DNA from: Rhodobacteraceae bacterium Alg238-R152
GTDB lineage: Bacteria; Pseudomonadota; Alphaproteobacteria; Rhodobacterales; Rhodobacteraceae
Assembly: GCA_900537125.1 (NCBI GenBank)
Contig: UNRJ01000009.1
Coordinates: 62,001-126,000, forward strand
Direction: 5' to 3'
DNA length: 64,000 nucleotides
The translations under genes were made by a program, and so were the position numbers. This document shows, piece after piece, positions 25,424-34,044 of this stretch. The notes under the pieces are model-generated. The model saw only the letters and a program-made list of their open reading frames with translations. It made no database searches and had not been told where the DNA came from. How positions within the stretch are numbered: position 1 is the first letter of the stretch; the number at the start of each line of letters is the position of its first letter.

Positions 25424-26188
25424 ATGTCAGATCACCCCCTTTTGTCAGAACGCATCGACAACGCTTTGGTTCTGACGCTGAACGACCCCGCTCGCCTGAA
25501 CCCCATTAGCATGGTCACACGCGAAGCACTGTCTAAAGCCATTGAGACTGCAGAAGAAGACACCTCCATCCGCGCTGTGATCCTCACCGGTGCAGGGGGC
25601 AACTTCTCGTCCGGTGGTGACATCGCCGCGATGGACGCCCCATCCCGCCTCAAACGCATCAACTTTGAACATGTCAAACACGTGGTGAACCAGATCACTG
25701 GCGGCTCAGTCCCGGTGATTGCCGCCGTCGAAGGCTGGGCGGCTGGTGCGGGTTTGGCGGTTGCCATGATGTGTGACACAGTGATCGCAGGCAACTCGGC
25801 GCGCTTCATGGCAGCCTTTCCCAAGATCGGCCTGATGCCGGACTATGGTCTACTGGCCTCCCTGCCCGCCCGCGTCGGCCAAGCTCGCGCCCGCCAGATT
25901 ATGCTTTACGCCAAACCTGTCAGCGCGGAACGGGCTGAAAACATTGGCATGGTGGATGAATTGGTTGAAGACGGGAAAGCGTTGGAAGCTGCGCTGGAGT
26001 TGGCCAAACATGTTGAGACATTGGGACCAGAGGCCCTGCGCGCCATCAAGGCGTTTGACAGCGGTCGCATGGACCGCGCGATTGATTACGAACGTGACTT
26101 GCAACCGCTTTTGTTGGGCAGCGACAACGCCAAAGAGGGCCGTGCAGCGTTCTTTGAGAAACGCCCACCCAACTTCAAACCCAGCTGA
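25424..26188 (+). CDS. Enoyl-CoA hydratase/isomerase family protein
   Basis: The 254-residue crotonase-fold enzyme acts on acyl-CoA thioesters. The first oxyanion-hole segment is ILTGAGGNFSSGGDIAAMD, and the second is VEGWAAGAGLAVAMMCDTVIAG. The two catalytic Glu positions of classical hydratases are not both evident: the second region reads FPKIGLMPDYGL, with Asp where hydratases often have Gly or Glu. So an isomerase or other crotonase activity is possible. The ATG follows AGGAG at seven bases. A strong hairpin terminator follows the stop. Confidence 0.88.
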   Translation: MSDHPLLSERIDNALVLTLNDPARLNPISMVTREALSKAIETAEEDTSIRAVILTGAGGNFSSGGDIAAMDAPSRLKRINFEHVKHVVNQITGGSVPVIAAVEGWAAGAGLAVAMMCDTVIAGNSARFMAAFPKIGLMPDYGLLASLPARVGQARARQIMLYAKPVSAERAENIGMVDELVEDGKALEAALELAKHVETLGPEALRAIKAFDSGRMDRAIDYERDLQPLLLGSDNAKEGRAAFFEKRPPNFKPS

Positions 26189-26191
26189 ACA

Positions 26192-26222
26192 AAAGGCCCG
26201 CCAAACTGGCGGGCCTTTCTAT
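26192..26222. terminator. Bidirectional intrinsic terminator
   Basis: AAAGGCCCGCC and GGCGGGCCTTT form an 11-bp stem with a five-base loop (AAACT), followed by a T-rich tail on the plus side and preceded by an A-run. It lies between the stops of the convergent hydratase and molybdenum hydroxylase genes and fits both. Confidence 0.85.
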
Positions 26223-26224
26223 TT

Positions 26225-28465
26225 TCAAGCAAAATCAATGTGGTGATAGAGCGGCAACTCACGAATGCGCTGCCCGGTGGCAGCAAAAATCGCATTGGCC
26301 AAAGCCGGCGCAGCGGGCGGAACCGGTGGCTCACCAATCCCGCGAACTTGGTCGCCATTCTCCAAACCGCGCACCATGATCTCCGGACATTGCTTGAGGC
26401 GCATGCCCTCTGCGTCCCAATAGTTGGCCTGTTGCGCCATGCCGTCGGAATAGGTGATCTCGCTGTTCATCGCATGGCCCAGCGCAAAAATGACACCGCC
26501 CTGCACGAGGTTCTCAAAGTTCACCGGATCAATCACCGTGCCCACATCAGCAGCCACCCAGACCTTGTCGATGGTGATGCCATCCTCAGAATTAGTGACC
26601 TCGATCACCTCCGCGGTTGGCACACCAAAGCTCTCAACAAAGGCCACGCCGCGCCCTTTGTTTGGCCCCACGGGGCTGCCCCAGTTCGACATTTCCCCAA
26701 CGGTTTCAAGCACCTTGCGGCTCACGTCATGCTGCATCAAACGAATACGTTCCTGCAACGGATCAGCGCCCGCCTCATGGATCAGCTCGTCAAGCAAGCT
26801 GTCAAAGAAAAACCCGCCCGCTGAGGCCCCAACCGAGCGCCAACTCGACACCGGCGCCAATTCCGGCACGCGGTAGGCGCGCATCCGGAAGTTCTCCAAC
26901 CCATACGGATTGTTCCACGCCCCGGCCGCAATCTGCATGTCCGGCCCCGGCACGTTCATCCCAGCACGCCCCATTTGTGAGCCAACAACAGAGGGCATCG
27001 CCACCTGCAAATCAATCGCGGTGACTTTGCCATCTTTCACCGCCCCACTGCCGCGGGCCATGCCAATGTGACGTGGGAAGTCATGCGCAAAATCTTCTTC
27101 GCGGCTGTAGGTCAGCTGCACCGGCGTGCCACGCATCTGATTGGCAATCTCCGCCGCCAGCTCCACGTGTTTAAACTCCAACCGATGGCCAAAACTGCCA
27201 CCCATAAAATGGTTCACCAGGTCAATCTGCTCAGATGTGTGCCCCGTGACCTTTGCCACCTGATCCTGCAACATGCGCGGGATCTGATGCCCGGTCCAAA
27301 CGGTGACCTTGTCATCCTCAACCAACACTGTGGCGTTGAGCGGTTCCAGCGGCGCATGCGCCACATAAGGCACGCGATACGCGGCCTCCACGGCCTTGCC
27401 GCCCGACAAAGCAGCGGTCACATCCCCTTCATTGCGCCACTCCTTGTCGAGCTGATCGTCATTGAACGATGCTTCGATGGCGGCCCAATGACCATCCTGC
27501 TCCGCCGGATACGGCGCCTCCCCCCAGTCAAAATCAATCGCCTGCACCGCCTGAATGGCGCGCCAAGTGTTGTCCGCCACCACGGCCACACCACCTGTCA
27601 CATCCACAACTTTCTGCACGCCCCGCATGCCTACTGCCGTACTGGCATCATAACCGTTGAGCGCGCCGCCCTGACGCGGGTTACACATTACCGCCGCATG
27701 CACCATGCCGTCGATGTCCACGTCGATGCCGTAATCCAAGGTACCGGTGGATTTGGCCACCATGTCCAGCCGTTGCATCGGCTGGCCAATCAAGCGCCAC
27801 TTCGACGGTTTGCGCAGCGTGATCTCCGTGACCGGTTCGACCTTTGCTGCCTCACCAGCCAGTGCGGTATAGGCCAACTCCGTGCCATCCGGCAGCTGTA
27901 CCGCACCATTCGCGGTCTTCAACTGCGCCACCGGCACGCCACTCACATTGGAGGCCGCCAGTTTCAACGTTTCCCGCGCCACCGCGCCAGCTTCACGCAG
28001 CTTCTCATAGCTGTCCGGCATCGCTGTAGAGCCACCAGTGATCTGCATGCCCAACAGCTTGATCATGCCGCCCATGAAACTGCGGGTCGCCTCGGCTGTA
28101 AAGCTCTCATCCGTCGCCATAAACGGGGCACCATCCCCCGCCAGCGCGCGGTTCCAATACGCTTTGTCGGGCTTTCCAAAGTCGATCTCAAATTGACCGA
28201 ACTCTACATCCAGCTCCTCGGCAACCAGCGCCGCTTGTGCATGCGCGACGCCCTGCCCCTTATCGCCATGAGGTGTGATCAGAGTGATCTGTTTTTCGGT
28301 GATCACCACCCACGGATTGAATGTCGCGGCCCCATCGGCCAGATCGTTTTCCAATGGGTTTTCATATGGTGTGCGCACTTTGTAGACACCAAAGGCCACC
28401 CCCCCCGCCACGGCAACAGCGCCAAATAGGAACGTGCGACGCGCAATTTTTCCAACCTTGCCCAT
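26225..28465 (-). CDS. Molybdopterin-binding aldehyde oxidase/xanthine dehydrogenase family, large subunit (IorB-like)
   Basis: The 746-residue protein has a Tat signal (KIARRTFLFGAVAVAGG) and then the molybdenum-hydroxylase large-subunit fold of isoquinoline 1-oxidoreductase beta type: GDKGQGVAHAQAAL, HAPLEPLNATV, NHFMGGSFGHRLE, SWRSVGASAGGFFFDS and the C-terminal RGIGEPPVPPAAPALANAIF with the catalytic Glu. It binds the molybdopterin cytidine cofactor and acts in the periplasm with the 2Fe-2S subunit just upstream in the operon. No c-type cytochrome gene or CxxCH motif is nearby, so the electron acceptor is unknown. The substrate cannot be read from sequence. Confidence 0.92.
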   Translation of the reverse strand: MGKVGKIARRTFLFGAVAVAGGVAFGVYKVRTPYENPLENDLADGAATFNPWVVITEKQITLITPHGDKGQGVAHAQAALVAEELDVEFGQFEIDFGKPDKAYWNRALAGDGAPFMATDESFTAEATRSFMGGMIKLLGMQITGGSTAMPDSYEKLREAGAVARETLKLAASNVSGVPVAQLKTANGAVQLPDGTELAYTALAGEAAKVEPVTEITLRKPSKWRLIGQPMQRLDMVAKSTGTLDYGIDVDIDGMVHAAVMCNPRQGGALNGYDASTAVGMRGVQKVVDVTGGVAVVADNTWRAIQAVQAIDFDWGEAPYPAEQDGHWAAIEASFNDDQLDKEWRNEGDVTAALSGGKAVEAAYRVPYVAHAPLEPLNATVLVEDDKVTVWTGHQIPRMLQDQVAKVTGHTSEQIDLVNHFMGGSFGHRLEFKHVELAAEIANQMRGTPVQLTYSREEDFAHDFPRHIGMARGSGAVKDGKVTAIDLQVAMPSVVGSQMGRAGMNVPGPDMQIAAGAWNNPYGLENFRMRAYRVPELAPVSSWRSVGASAGGFFFDSLLDELIHEAGADPLQERIRLMQHDVSRKVLETVGEMSNWGSPVGPNKGRGVAFVESFGVPTAEVIEVTNSEDGITIDKVWVAADVGTVIDPVNFENLVQGGVIFALGHAMNSEITYSDGMAQQANYWDAEGMRLKQCPEIMVRGLENGDQVRGIGEPPVPPAAPALANAIFAATGQRIRELPLYHHIDFA

Positions 28466-28468
28466 GCC

Positions 28469-28927
28469 TTACGCCTCCTGCATTTTGGCGGCAGCGGTTT
28501 TCACCGCCGCGCGAATACGCGGATAAGTGCCACAGCGGCACAGGTTGCCACTCATCGCCTCGTCAATCTCGGCATCCGACGGCATCTTGATCTCTGTGAG
28601 CAATGAGGCCGCCTGCATAATTTGCCCGGATTGGCAGTAGCCGCACTGCGCCACCTGATGTTCAACCCATGCCTCCTGCACCGCATGTAGCGCCTCTGGC
28701 TTCCCCAACCCTTCAATGGAGGTCACCGGCCCGTCGACATCCGATACCGGCGTCTGACACGACCGCACCGCAACCCCATCAACATGCACTGTGCACGCAC
28801 CACAGGCCGCAACCCCGCAGCCGTACTTCACCCCTTTGATCCCCAGTTCATCCCGAAGCACCCACAGCAGCGGCATGTCCTCTTCGACATCCACCTCATG
28901 GGAATTTCCATCCACGATCAGTTGCAT
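28469..28927 (-). CDS. 2Fe-2S subunit of molybdenum hydroxylase (IorA-like)
   Basis: The 152-residue iron-sulfur subunit has two clusters: the plant-ferredoxin motif [17 protein letters not shown] with a later Cys in VRSCQTP, and the helical-domain motif [11 protein letters not shown] plus [12 protein letters not shown]. The ATG at 28927 has GGGAGG seven bases upstream; the frame runs on upstream without family similarity. It is three bases from the large-subunit start. There is no export signal of its own, consistent with co-export with the Tat-tagged partner. Confidence 0.93.
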   Translation of the reverse strand: MQLIVDGNSHEVDVEEDMPLLWVLRDELGIKGVKYGCGVAACGACTVHVDGVAVRSCQTPVSDVDGPVTSIEGLGKPEALHAVQEAWVEHQVAQCGYCQSGQIMQAASLLTEIKMPSDAEIDEAMSGNLCRCGTYPRIRAAVKTAAAKMQEA

Positions 28928-29336
28928 AAGCTGCCTCCCGTTCCTTGGCGCCATTTGCTTTGTTGGAGACAGAATAAGCCACGCCAGAGGATTTCCACTC
29001 GCAGATTGCGCCATTCCACCTGCATGTTGTGACAAAAATTTGGAAACCGCGTGGGGCTCCCGCTTCAGAGCCTGCAATGAGCTGCATTTTACCTCCCAAG
29101 CGATTCGAAATTCCACCCAGAGCAAATCGAAATTGCTGCACCTGCGAAGATGACCACACCAGATCGGAATTCTCTCCGCAGCCGTTAGCGTTACCGGCAG
29201 CGGAACCGATAGCGACACCGTCGAAGTTTAACGCTAACATCCTAATTTTTCTCGGGTTTTTACCTTTCTAAAACACCTCTAGCCCTCTATAGCCAAGACC
29301 ATATTTCCACCGTTCAGAGCAGGACAGGAGCTCTTC
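28928..29336. other. Divergent promoter region between molybdenum hydroxylase operon and gap
   Basis: No gene is supported in these 409 bases, although a frame is open on the minus strand through much of it. The stretch must contain promoters for both flanking operons. I cannot place a convincing -35/-10 pair, and I see no strong palindrome. Confidence 0.5.
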
Positions 29337-30335
29337 ATGACTGTTACCGTCGGTATCAACGGATTTGGCCGCATTGGCCGTTCGACCCTCATGCACATCG
29401 CCGAAGAGGCCCGCGAGGACGTGCGTGTTGTGAAAATCAACGCCACCGGACCGCTGGACACCGCCGCGCACCTGATCCGCTATGACTCTGTACACGGACG
29501 CTTCCGCAATGAAGTGATCGCCGGAAACGGCACCATGGACGTGGGCCAAGGTCCCATGCGCATGTATTCCACCTACGACATGGACGAGTTGGACTGGAGC
29601 GGCGTCGACGTTGTTCTGGAATGCACCGGCAATTTCAACGACGGTGAGAAAGCCAAGAAACACCTGGAGCGTGGCGCCAAGAAAGTGCTGATCTCCGCCC
29701 CGGCGAAGAACGTGCAGAAAACCATCGTCTTTGGAGTGAACGACGCACAGCTCGAAGCCAACGACAACATGATCTCCAACGGCTCCTGCACCACCAACTG
29801 CCTCGCGCCGGTGGCCAAGGTTCTGAACAATGCGTTTGGCATCGAAGAAGGCATCATGACCACGATCCACGCCTACACTGGTGATCAGCCAACGCTGGAC
29901 CGTCGCCACAAAGACCTGTACCGCGCCCGCGCAGCTGCCATGTCGATGATCCCAACCTCCACCGGTGCCGCCAAAGCGCTGGGGGAAGTGTTGCCGGAAC
30001 TGAAAGGCAAGCTGGACGGTTCCGCAATCCGCGTGCCAACCCCAAATGTATCTGCTGTGGATTTGACCTTCACCGCCTCCAAAGATGTGACTTTGGAAGA
30101 CGTGAACGCCGTGATGGCCGAAGCGGCTGCAGGTGAAATGAAAGGCGTGCTGGGTTACAACGACCTGCCGCTGGTCTCTGTGGACTTCAACCACACCACC
30201 GAAAGCGCCACCTTTGCTGCAGACCAGACCAAAGTTCTGGGCAAGCGTCTGGTGCGTGTATTGGCATGGTATGACAACGAATGGGGTTTCTCCGCCCGTA
30301 TGGCCGATGTGGCCGCTCTGATGGGCCGCATCTAA
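29337..30335 (+). CDS. gap: Type I glyceraldehyde-3-phosphate dehydrogenase
   Basis: The 332-residue enzyme converts glyceraldehyde-3-phosphate and 1,3-bisphosphoglycerate. Catalytic Cys151 lies in SNGSCTTNC and His178 in TTIHAYTGDQ; the Rossmann motif GINGFGRIGR is at 6-15. Two cofactor-determining sites differ from NAD-specific enzymes. The Asp that normally follows Asn in the VND/IND motif is Ala36 (KINATG), and the Leu-Pro pair before HKD is Arg189-Arg190 (TLDRRHKD). Both changes favour binding of the NADP phosphate. The ATG has AGGAG upstream. Erythrose-4-phosphate dehydrogenase is a less likely alternative. Confidence 0.95.
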   Translation: MTVTVGINGFGRIGRSTLMHIAEEAREDVRVVKINATGPLDTAAHLIRYDSVHGRFRNEVIAGNGTMDVGQGPMRMYSTYDMDELDWSGVDVVLECTGNFNDGEKAKKHLERGAKKVLISAPAKNVQKTIVFGVNDAQLEANDNMISNGSCTTNCLAPVAKVLNNAFGIEEGIMTTIHAYTGDQPTLDRRHKDLYRARAAAMSMIPTSTGAAKALGEVLPELKGKLDGSAIRVPTPNVSAVDLTFTASKDVTLEDVNAVMAEAAAGEMKGVLGYNDLPLVSVDFNHTTESATFAADQTKVLGKRLVRVLAWYDNEWGFSARMADVAALMGRI

Positions 30336-30423
30336 GCACCTCACATATCACAACAACTTGCGCCCTCGGATGGGGTCGGGCATACCTTGTCCGACCACGA
30401 CACATCCGGGGGCGCAGTGCGTC

Positions 30424-30567
30424 ATGACCAACCAAATTGCCATTTTTCTGTTTCTGTTTCTTGTGGCGCTGCTCGGGATCGACGTGGTGTTCAACGATAG
30501 CGCGACGTTCTTGCTGTTTGCCAAAAAGCTTTTCGAGCTTATCGAATGGCTCGCCTTCTGGCGTTAA
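30424..30567 (+). CDS. Small single-pass membrane protein (47 residues)
   Basis: The frame starts MTNQIAIFLFLFLVALLG, giving one strongly hydrophobic helix (residues 5-22), then an amphipathic tail ending ELIEWLAFWR. It sits 88 bases after the gap stop in the same direction. The pattern (helix, DVVFNDSATFLLFAKK, Trp-rich end) looks like a real short protein rather than a chance frame, and I recall similar short proteins downstream of gap in related bacteria. No function is known to me. Confidence 0.65.
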   Translation: MTNQIAIFLFLFLVALLGIDVVFNDSATFLLFAKKLFELIEWLAFWR

Positions 30568-30576
30568 CACCAGACA

Positions 30577-30633
30577 GGGGGGCTTTGCCCCCGTCCTTTC
30601 GGACTCCCCCAGGATATTTTCGGCAAGAAGAAA
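30577..30633 (+). repeat. Intergenic repeat, copy 1 (GGGGGCTTTGCCCCC ... CCAGGATATTTT)
   Basis: A perfect hairpin GGGGGC-TTT-GCCCCC is followed about ten bases later by CTCCCCCAGGATATTTT and GGCAAGAAGAA. The same two blocks occur in inverted orientation at 37285-37349. This copy lies between the small membrane protein gene and the end of the ABC-2 permease gene and may double as a terminator, although it lacks a T-run. Confidence 0.75.
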
Positions 30634-30639
30634 CCCACG

Positions 30640-31449
30640 TTAGCTCTTAAGGCGGTAGCCGGTTTTGAACATTGCATAAGCACCGGAAATGAGCACCGCC
30701 GTCACAGAGCCAACCACCACCAGCCCCACCACTGGCGCACCATCTGACACGCCAATCATGCCGTAACGGGTGCCATCAATCAGGTAGAAGATTGGGTTCA
30801 CACGGGTGAAGCTCTGCAAACTCTCCGGCAGAGCCTCCACCGAGTAGAACGTGCCGGACAAGAAAGCCAAAGGCGTGACGATAAAATTGGTGATCGCAGC
30901 CATCTGGTCAAACTTATTGGCAAAAATTCCGGCAATAATCCCGACCGCGCCCATCATCGCGCCGCCCAGCAAGACAAACGTCAACGCCCAAAGTGGATGT
31001 GCCACGCCCTGCCCCAGAATCAGCGCTAGGGCGATGGTGATGGCTACGGCCACACACAACCCGCGAGCCACCGCCCCAGCCAGATACCCCAGCACCAATT
31101 CCATCGGTGATAAAGGCGGCATCAACGTATCCACAATATTACCCTGCACTTTGGTAATCACAATTGAGGAAGAGGTATTCGCAAACGCGTTCTGGATCAC
31201 AGTCATCATCATGATGCCCGGGATCAGAAACGTCAGGAACGGCACGCCCATCACCGCGCCCCGGCTGGGTCCAATGGCAATCGAAAAAATCAGCAGGAAC
31301 AGTCCGGCCGTGACCAGAGGCGCCAAAAGCGTCTGTGTCCACACTGTGAGGAACCGCAACACTTCGCGTTTGGCCAATGTGGCCAGCCCCAGCCAATTCA
31401 CACGACCAAAGCGTCGCACGCCCATTTCTGCTGCCTGATCCTGTGCCAT
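30640..31449 (-). CDS. ABC-2 type transporter permease
   Basis: The product is a membrane protein of about 269 residues with six hydrophobic segments. The family pattern is FLTVWTQTLLAPLVTAGLFLLIF near the N-terminus, SPMELVLGYLAGAVARG and LAFLSGTFYSVEALPESLQ in the last third. Such permeases (YadH/NodJ type) export polysaccharides, lipids or drugs together with a separate ATPase. No ATPase gene is adjacent: the neighbours are gap/small ORF and gcrA. A GTG 18 bases upstream of the ATG at 31449 is an alternative start. Confidence 0.88.
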   Translation of the reverse strand: MAQDQAAEMGVRRFGRVNWLGLATLAKREVLRFLTVWTQTLLAPLVTAGLFLLIFSIAIGPSRGAVMGVPFLTFLIPGIMMMTVIQNAFANTSSSIVITKVQGNIVDTLMPPLSPMELVLGYLAGAVARGLCVAVAITIALALILGQGVAHPLWALTFVLLGGAMMGAVGIIAGIFANKFDQMAAITNFIVTPLAFLSGTFYSVEALPESLQSFTRVNPIFYLIDGTRYGMIGVSDGAPVVGLVVVGSVTAVLISGAYAMFKTGYRLKS

Positions 31450-31527
31450 CTTTGCCAATTGCCTCACGTCTCTGTGGTTTTGCGCCCGCAGTCGGGCAAT
31501 TGCCGCGGCATCGGGTGATTCTTCGCC

Positions 31528-31555
31528 TTGTAACTCGGGCTGGGGTGATTAGAAT
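31528..31555 (+). promoter_or_regulatory. Predicted sigma-70 promoter of gcrA
   Basis: TTGTAA and TAGAAT are separated by 16 bases, 69 bases upstream of the gcrA start. Transcription would begin near 31562 and include the terminator-like hairpin at 31581. Confidence 0.45.
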
Positions 31556-31580
31556 AGGTGCCTGACCAAGAAATGCAGAG

Positions 31581-31606
31581 GCGGCCTTTTATGGAGGCCG
31601 CTTTTT
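31581..31606 (+). terminator. Intrinsic terminator in the gcrA leader
   Basis: GCGGCCT and AGGCCGC form a perfect 7-bp stem with a seven-base loop, followed at once by five T. It ends 18 bases before the gcrA ATG and points into it. It is either an attenuator of gcrA or the end of a short upstream transcript. Confidence 0.65.
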
Positions 31607-31623
31607 AGCTGAGGAAGTGACGG

Positions 31624-32214
31624 ATGTCCTGGACCGACGAGCGCGTAGAGCTGTTGAAAAAAATGTGGGGCGAGGGCCAATCGGCCAGCCAGATCGCCAA
31701 AGAGCTGGGCGGGGTGACCCGCAACGCGGTAATTGGCAAGGTGCACCGTCTGGGTCTGTCTAATCGCGCCACCGGCGGCGCAAAGGCGGACGCCAAACCC
31801 AAAGCAGACGCCAAGCCCAAGGCGGCGGCCAAGCCCAAGGCCCCGCCCAAACCTAAAGCTGCGCCTAAGGTAGAGCCCAAGCCCGAGCCCAAAACTGAGC
31901 CGGCTGTCGCCCCGCGCACGGCACAATCGCTGCGCAAGCAGATCATTCCGGCCGGCCAACCGCTGCCACCGCAGCCGTCGGCCAATGAGATCAGCCCCGA
32001 AGCGCTTGCCAAGGTCAACGAAGTTGAAAAGACCGCCAAGAAGCTGTCCTTGATGGAGCTGACAGAGCGCACATGCAAATGGCCTGTGGGTGACCCGGCC
32101 ACCGAAGAATTTTGGTTCTGCGGCCTGCCTGTGCAAGCTGGCAAGCCTTACTGTGAAGCCCACGTTGGTGTGGCGTTCCAACCCATGAGCGCCCGTCGCG
32201 ACCGCAAACGGTAA
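31624..32214 (+). CDS. gcrA: GcrA cell-cycle regulator
   Basis: GcrA is a sigma-70 co-activator that binds methylated GANTC promoters in alphaproteobacteria. The 196-residue protein begins MSWTDERVELLKKMWGEG and QSASQIAKELGGVTRNAVIGKVHRLGL-type helices (residues 1-45), the conserved DNA-binding part. Residues about 52-100 are a low-complexity Lys/Ala/Pro linker made of repeats of the AKPKA type, longer than I expect for the family. The C-terminal RTCKWPVGDP...FWFCGLPV...YCEAHV domain is intact. The AGGAAG site fits the ATG. A terminator follows. Confidence 0.94.
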   Translation: MSWTDERVELLKKMWGEGQSASQIAKELGGVTRNAVIGKVHRLGLSNRATGGAKADAKPKADAKPKAAAKPKAPPKPKAAPKVEPKPEPKTEPAVAPRTAQSLRKQIIPAGQPLPPQPSANEISPEALAKVNEVEKTAKKLSLMELTERTCKWPVGDPATEEFWFCGLPVQAGKPYCEAHVGVAFQPMSARRDRKR

Positions 32215-32243
32215 CCGCTTCGCAGAACTGACATCTATTAAGA

Positions 32244-32269
32244 GCCTCGCCTTGTGCGGGGCTTTTTTT
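32244..32269 (+). terminator. Intrinsic terminator after gcrA
   Basis: GCCTCGC pairs with GCGGGGC (one G-T pair) around a five-base loop, followed by seven T, 30 bases after the gcrA stop. Confidence 0.85.
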
Positions 32270-32347
32270 GTGCCGCCACAGCCTGTAGCCTCAGATGCAA
32301 AGCCACCCTATGGGCAAGCCAGTTTCAAAGAAAAGGCATAACGCGCA

Positions 32348-33067
32348 ATGCTCTCCCTTTTTGAATCCGTGACTCTGTTTTTGATCGCCGTGGTGCACCT
32401 AGGCTCCGCACTCTTTTATCACCGCCGCCCCACTGCATCGCGCTGGCTCTTGGATTTTTCCTCCGGGCTCGGGCTAGGCTACGCCTTCCTGTATCTGCTG
32501 CCCAAAATCGGCTACATGACCGTGGCGCTCGCAAACCGGTTTCCAGACGCTCATCCGCTGATCACCCAACGGCTATACCTTTACATGCTTTTCGGGTTTT
32601 TGATCTACTATCTCATTGACTTCAAAGGCAGTTCCGCTCGCCCCTCCCGCGTGGGCCTTGCCCTAAATGCCGTCAGCTTTTCAATCTACAATGCGCTGGT
32701 TGGCGCAACAATTGTGCATTTGAACCACGGCAACGTAACGATCTACATCGTGGCGGCTCTGGTGTTCTCGCTCCACTTGTTTGGCGTGAACAGCTTCCTG
32801 CTGCGCATGTACCCCAAATACTTTGCCCGCTGGATGAAATGGCTGTTTGTAGCGGCAGTGGTTTGTGGTGCCATCGCCGGCGGATACACTGAAAAACACA
32901 GCCACTATGTTTCCGTTGCAACCGCACTGGTTGGCGGGATCATCATCATCCTGTCTGTACGCCTAAAGTTGCCCGCCCGGGCACGGGTCAATGTAACTTC
33001 CTTTCTGGCAGGGGTGCTCGCCGCCTCCAGCGCCTCAGTTGTTTACAGCCTCTTGGGCGCCTTCTAA
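32348..33067 (+). CDS. Multi-pass membrane protein of unknown function
   Basis: The 239-residue product has about seven hydrophobic segments (near residues 3-20, 35-55, 75-92, 105-125, 133-150, 160-178 and 190-235). I do not recognise the family with confidence; the overall size and spacing recall ZIP-like or other small transporters, but no histidine-rich metal motif is seen in the expected helices. The upstream ribosome site is weak. The 3' end overlaps the stop of the convergent dehydrogenase gene by four bases. Confidence 0.75.
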   Translation: MLSLFESVTLFLIAVVHLGSALFYHRRPTASRWLLDFSSGLGLGYAFLYLLPKIGYMTVALANRFPDAHPLITQRLYLYMLFGFLIYYLIDFKGSSARPSRVGLALNAVSFSIYNALVGATIVHLNHGNVTIYIVAALVFSLHLFGVNSFLLRMYPKYFARWMKWLFVAAVVCGAIAGGYTEKHSHYVSVATALVGGIIIILSVRLKLPARARVNVTSFLAGVLAASSASVVYSLLGAF

Positions 33068-33918
33068 GCAGAGAGCGCAGCCTCGCTGACCACCGGCTGC
33101 GGCGCAAACTGGGCTTGCAATTCGCTGGCTCGCGCAAAAAACGCTTCCCGCACCTCGGCAGCATAGGGATTGGCCACTTCAATGGCGTGCAACACCGTGG
33201 GCGGATCATCCTGCACCATGCCCACCGCCTCGCGCAGCAGATCAAAACTTGCGGTGGTCATGCGCTCCGGCAGTGGCCCCAAATCTGTCAGCACCTTACC
33301 AATCAAATGTGTGAGCCCCTGCACCATCGCCAGTTCACGGTCGTGCTCTTCAGCCGTAGTTACAATCACTTCAAGGCCGCGTGCTTTCAAAAACGCCGCC
33401 ACAACGCGCCACCGCTCGCCGCGTTCCGGGCAAAGAGCGATCTTACGCCCTGCCACGCCCTCCTTGGCACTCTGCGGACCAAACAGCGGGTGTGTGCCCA
33501 AGATCTCCACATGCGGCGGCAACAGCGCCCGCATATCCCGCAATGGCGCAACTTTCACCGAGCCCACGTCCAGCACCAACGTGCCTGGTCGCAAATGTGG
33601 CGCCAACACCCGGCACACGTGCGCCATCCGTGCCACCGGCACGGCAAGGATCACAATGTCACACTGCGCCACCTCAGCCAGCCCCTCCATCGGCACGCGC
33701 CGCCCGTCAGGCAGGCTGGCCCGCGTGTAGCTGGGATCACAAATCCGGATTGGGCATCCCGCCCAAAGTTCCTGTGCAATCAACCGGCCAAAGCCGCCAA
33801 AGCCCACCAGCCCAATGCTGGCTTGCTTGTCTCGAAGTTTTGTCTGTCCCATATCGGGCCCTCGTACTGGGCCGCGCTTTGCGGGACTGTCAGTCTTGGA
33901 AAGTTGCTCTGTACTCAT
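33064..33918 (-). CDS. Prephenate/arogenate dehydrogenase family protein
   Basis: The 284-residue protein has the TyrA fold: IGLVGFGGFGRLIAQEL NAD(P)-binding motif (residues about 35-51), VILAVPVARM, LDVGSVKVAPL and the catalytic-site segment ILGTHPLFGPQSA. These point to oxidative decarboxylation of prephenate or arogenate in tyrosine synthesis. There is no chorismate mutase or ACT domain. The first 30 residues are polar and unlike the family, so the start may be the Met near residue 23. A second histidine region (MVQGLTHLIGKVL) is also conserved. Confidence 0.85.
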   Translation of the reverse strand: MSTEQLSKTDSPAKRGPVRGPDMGQTKLRDKQASIGLVGFGGFGRLIAQELWAGCPIRICDPSYTRASLPDGRRVPMEGLAEVAQCDIVILAVPVARMAHVCRVLAPHLRPGTLVLDVGSVKVAPLRDMRALLPPHVEILGTHPLFGPQSAKEGVAGRKIALCPERGERWRVVAAFLKARGLEVIVTTAEEHDRELAMVQGLTHLIGKVLTDLGPLPERMTTASFDLLREAVGMVQDDPPTVLHAIEVANPYAAEVREAFFARASELQAQFAPQPVVSEAALSA

Positions 33919-34044
33919 CCCCGCGAAACGCAGCGGATGAAAATGCCAAAGACCCCGCCACTATGTGGTCAGGGTATAATACGCGTCAAAGAAGATGCTG
34001 TTCTTGGTCATGTCGCAAGTGATGGCACGCCACACACACTGTGG

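Noticed and set aside
27068-28429. 453-codon open frame antisense to the molybdenum hydroxylase large subunit
   Set aside because: Composition rich in His/Arg/Leu, no recognisable motif, and the opposite strand carries all family signatures.
29268-30344. 358-codon open frame antisense to gap
   Set aside because: Fully opposite a highly conserved enzyme gene with intact catalytic motifs.
33975-33980. TATAAT on the plus strand between the prephenate dehydrogenase-like and MFS genes
   Set aside because: No -35 element at 16-18 bases, and any transcript would run antisense to the MFS gene.
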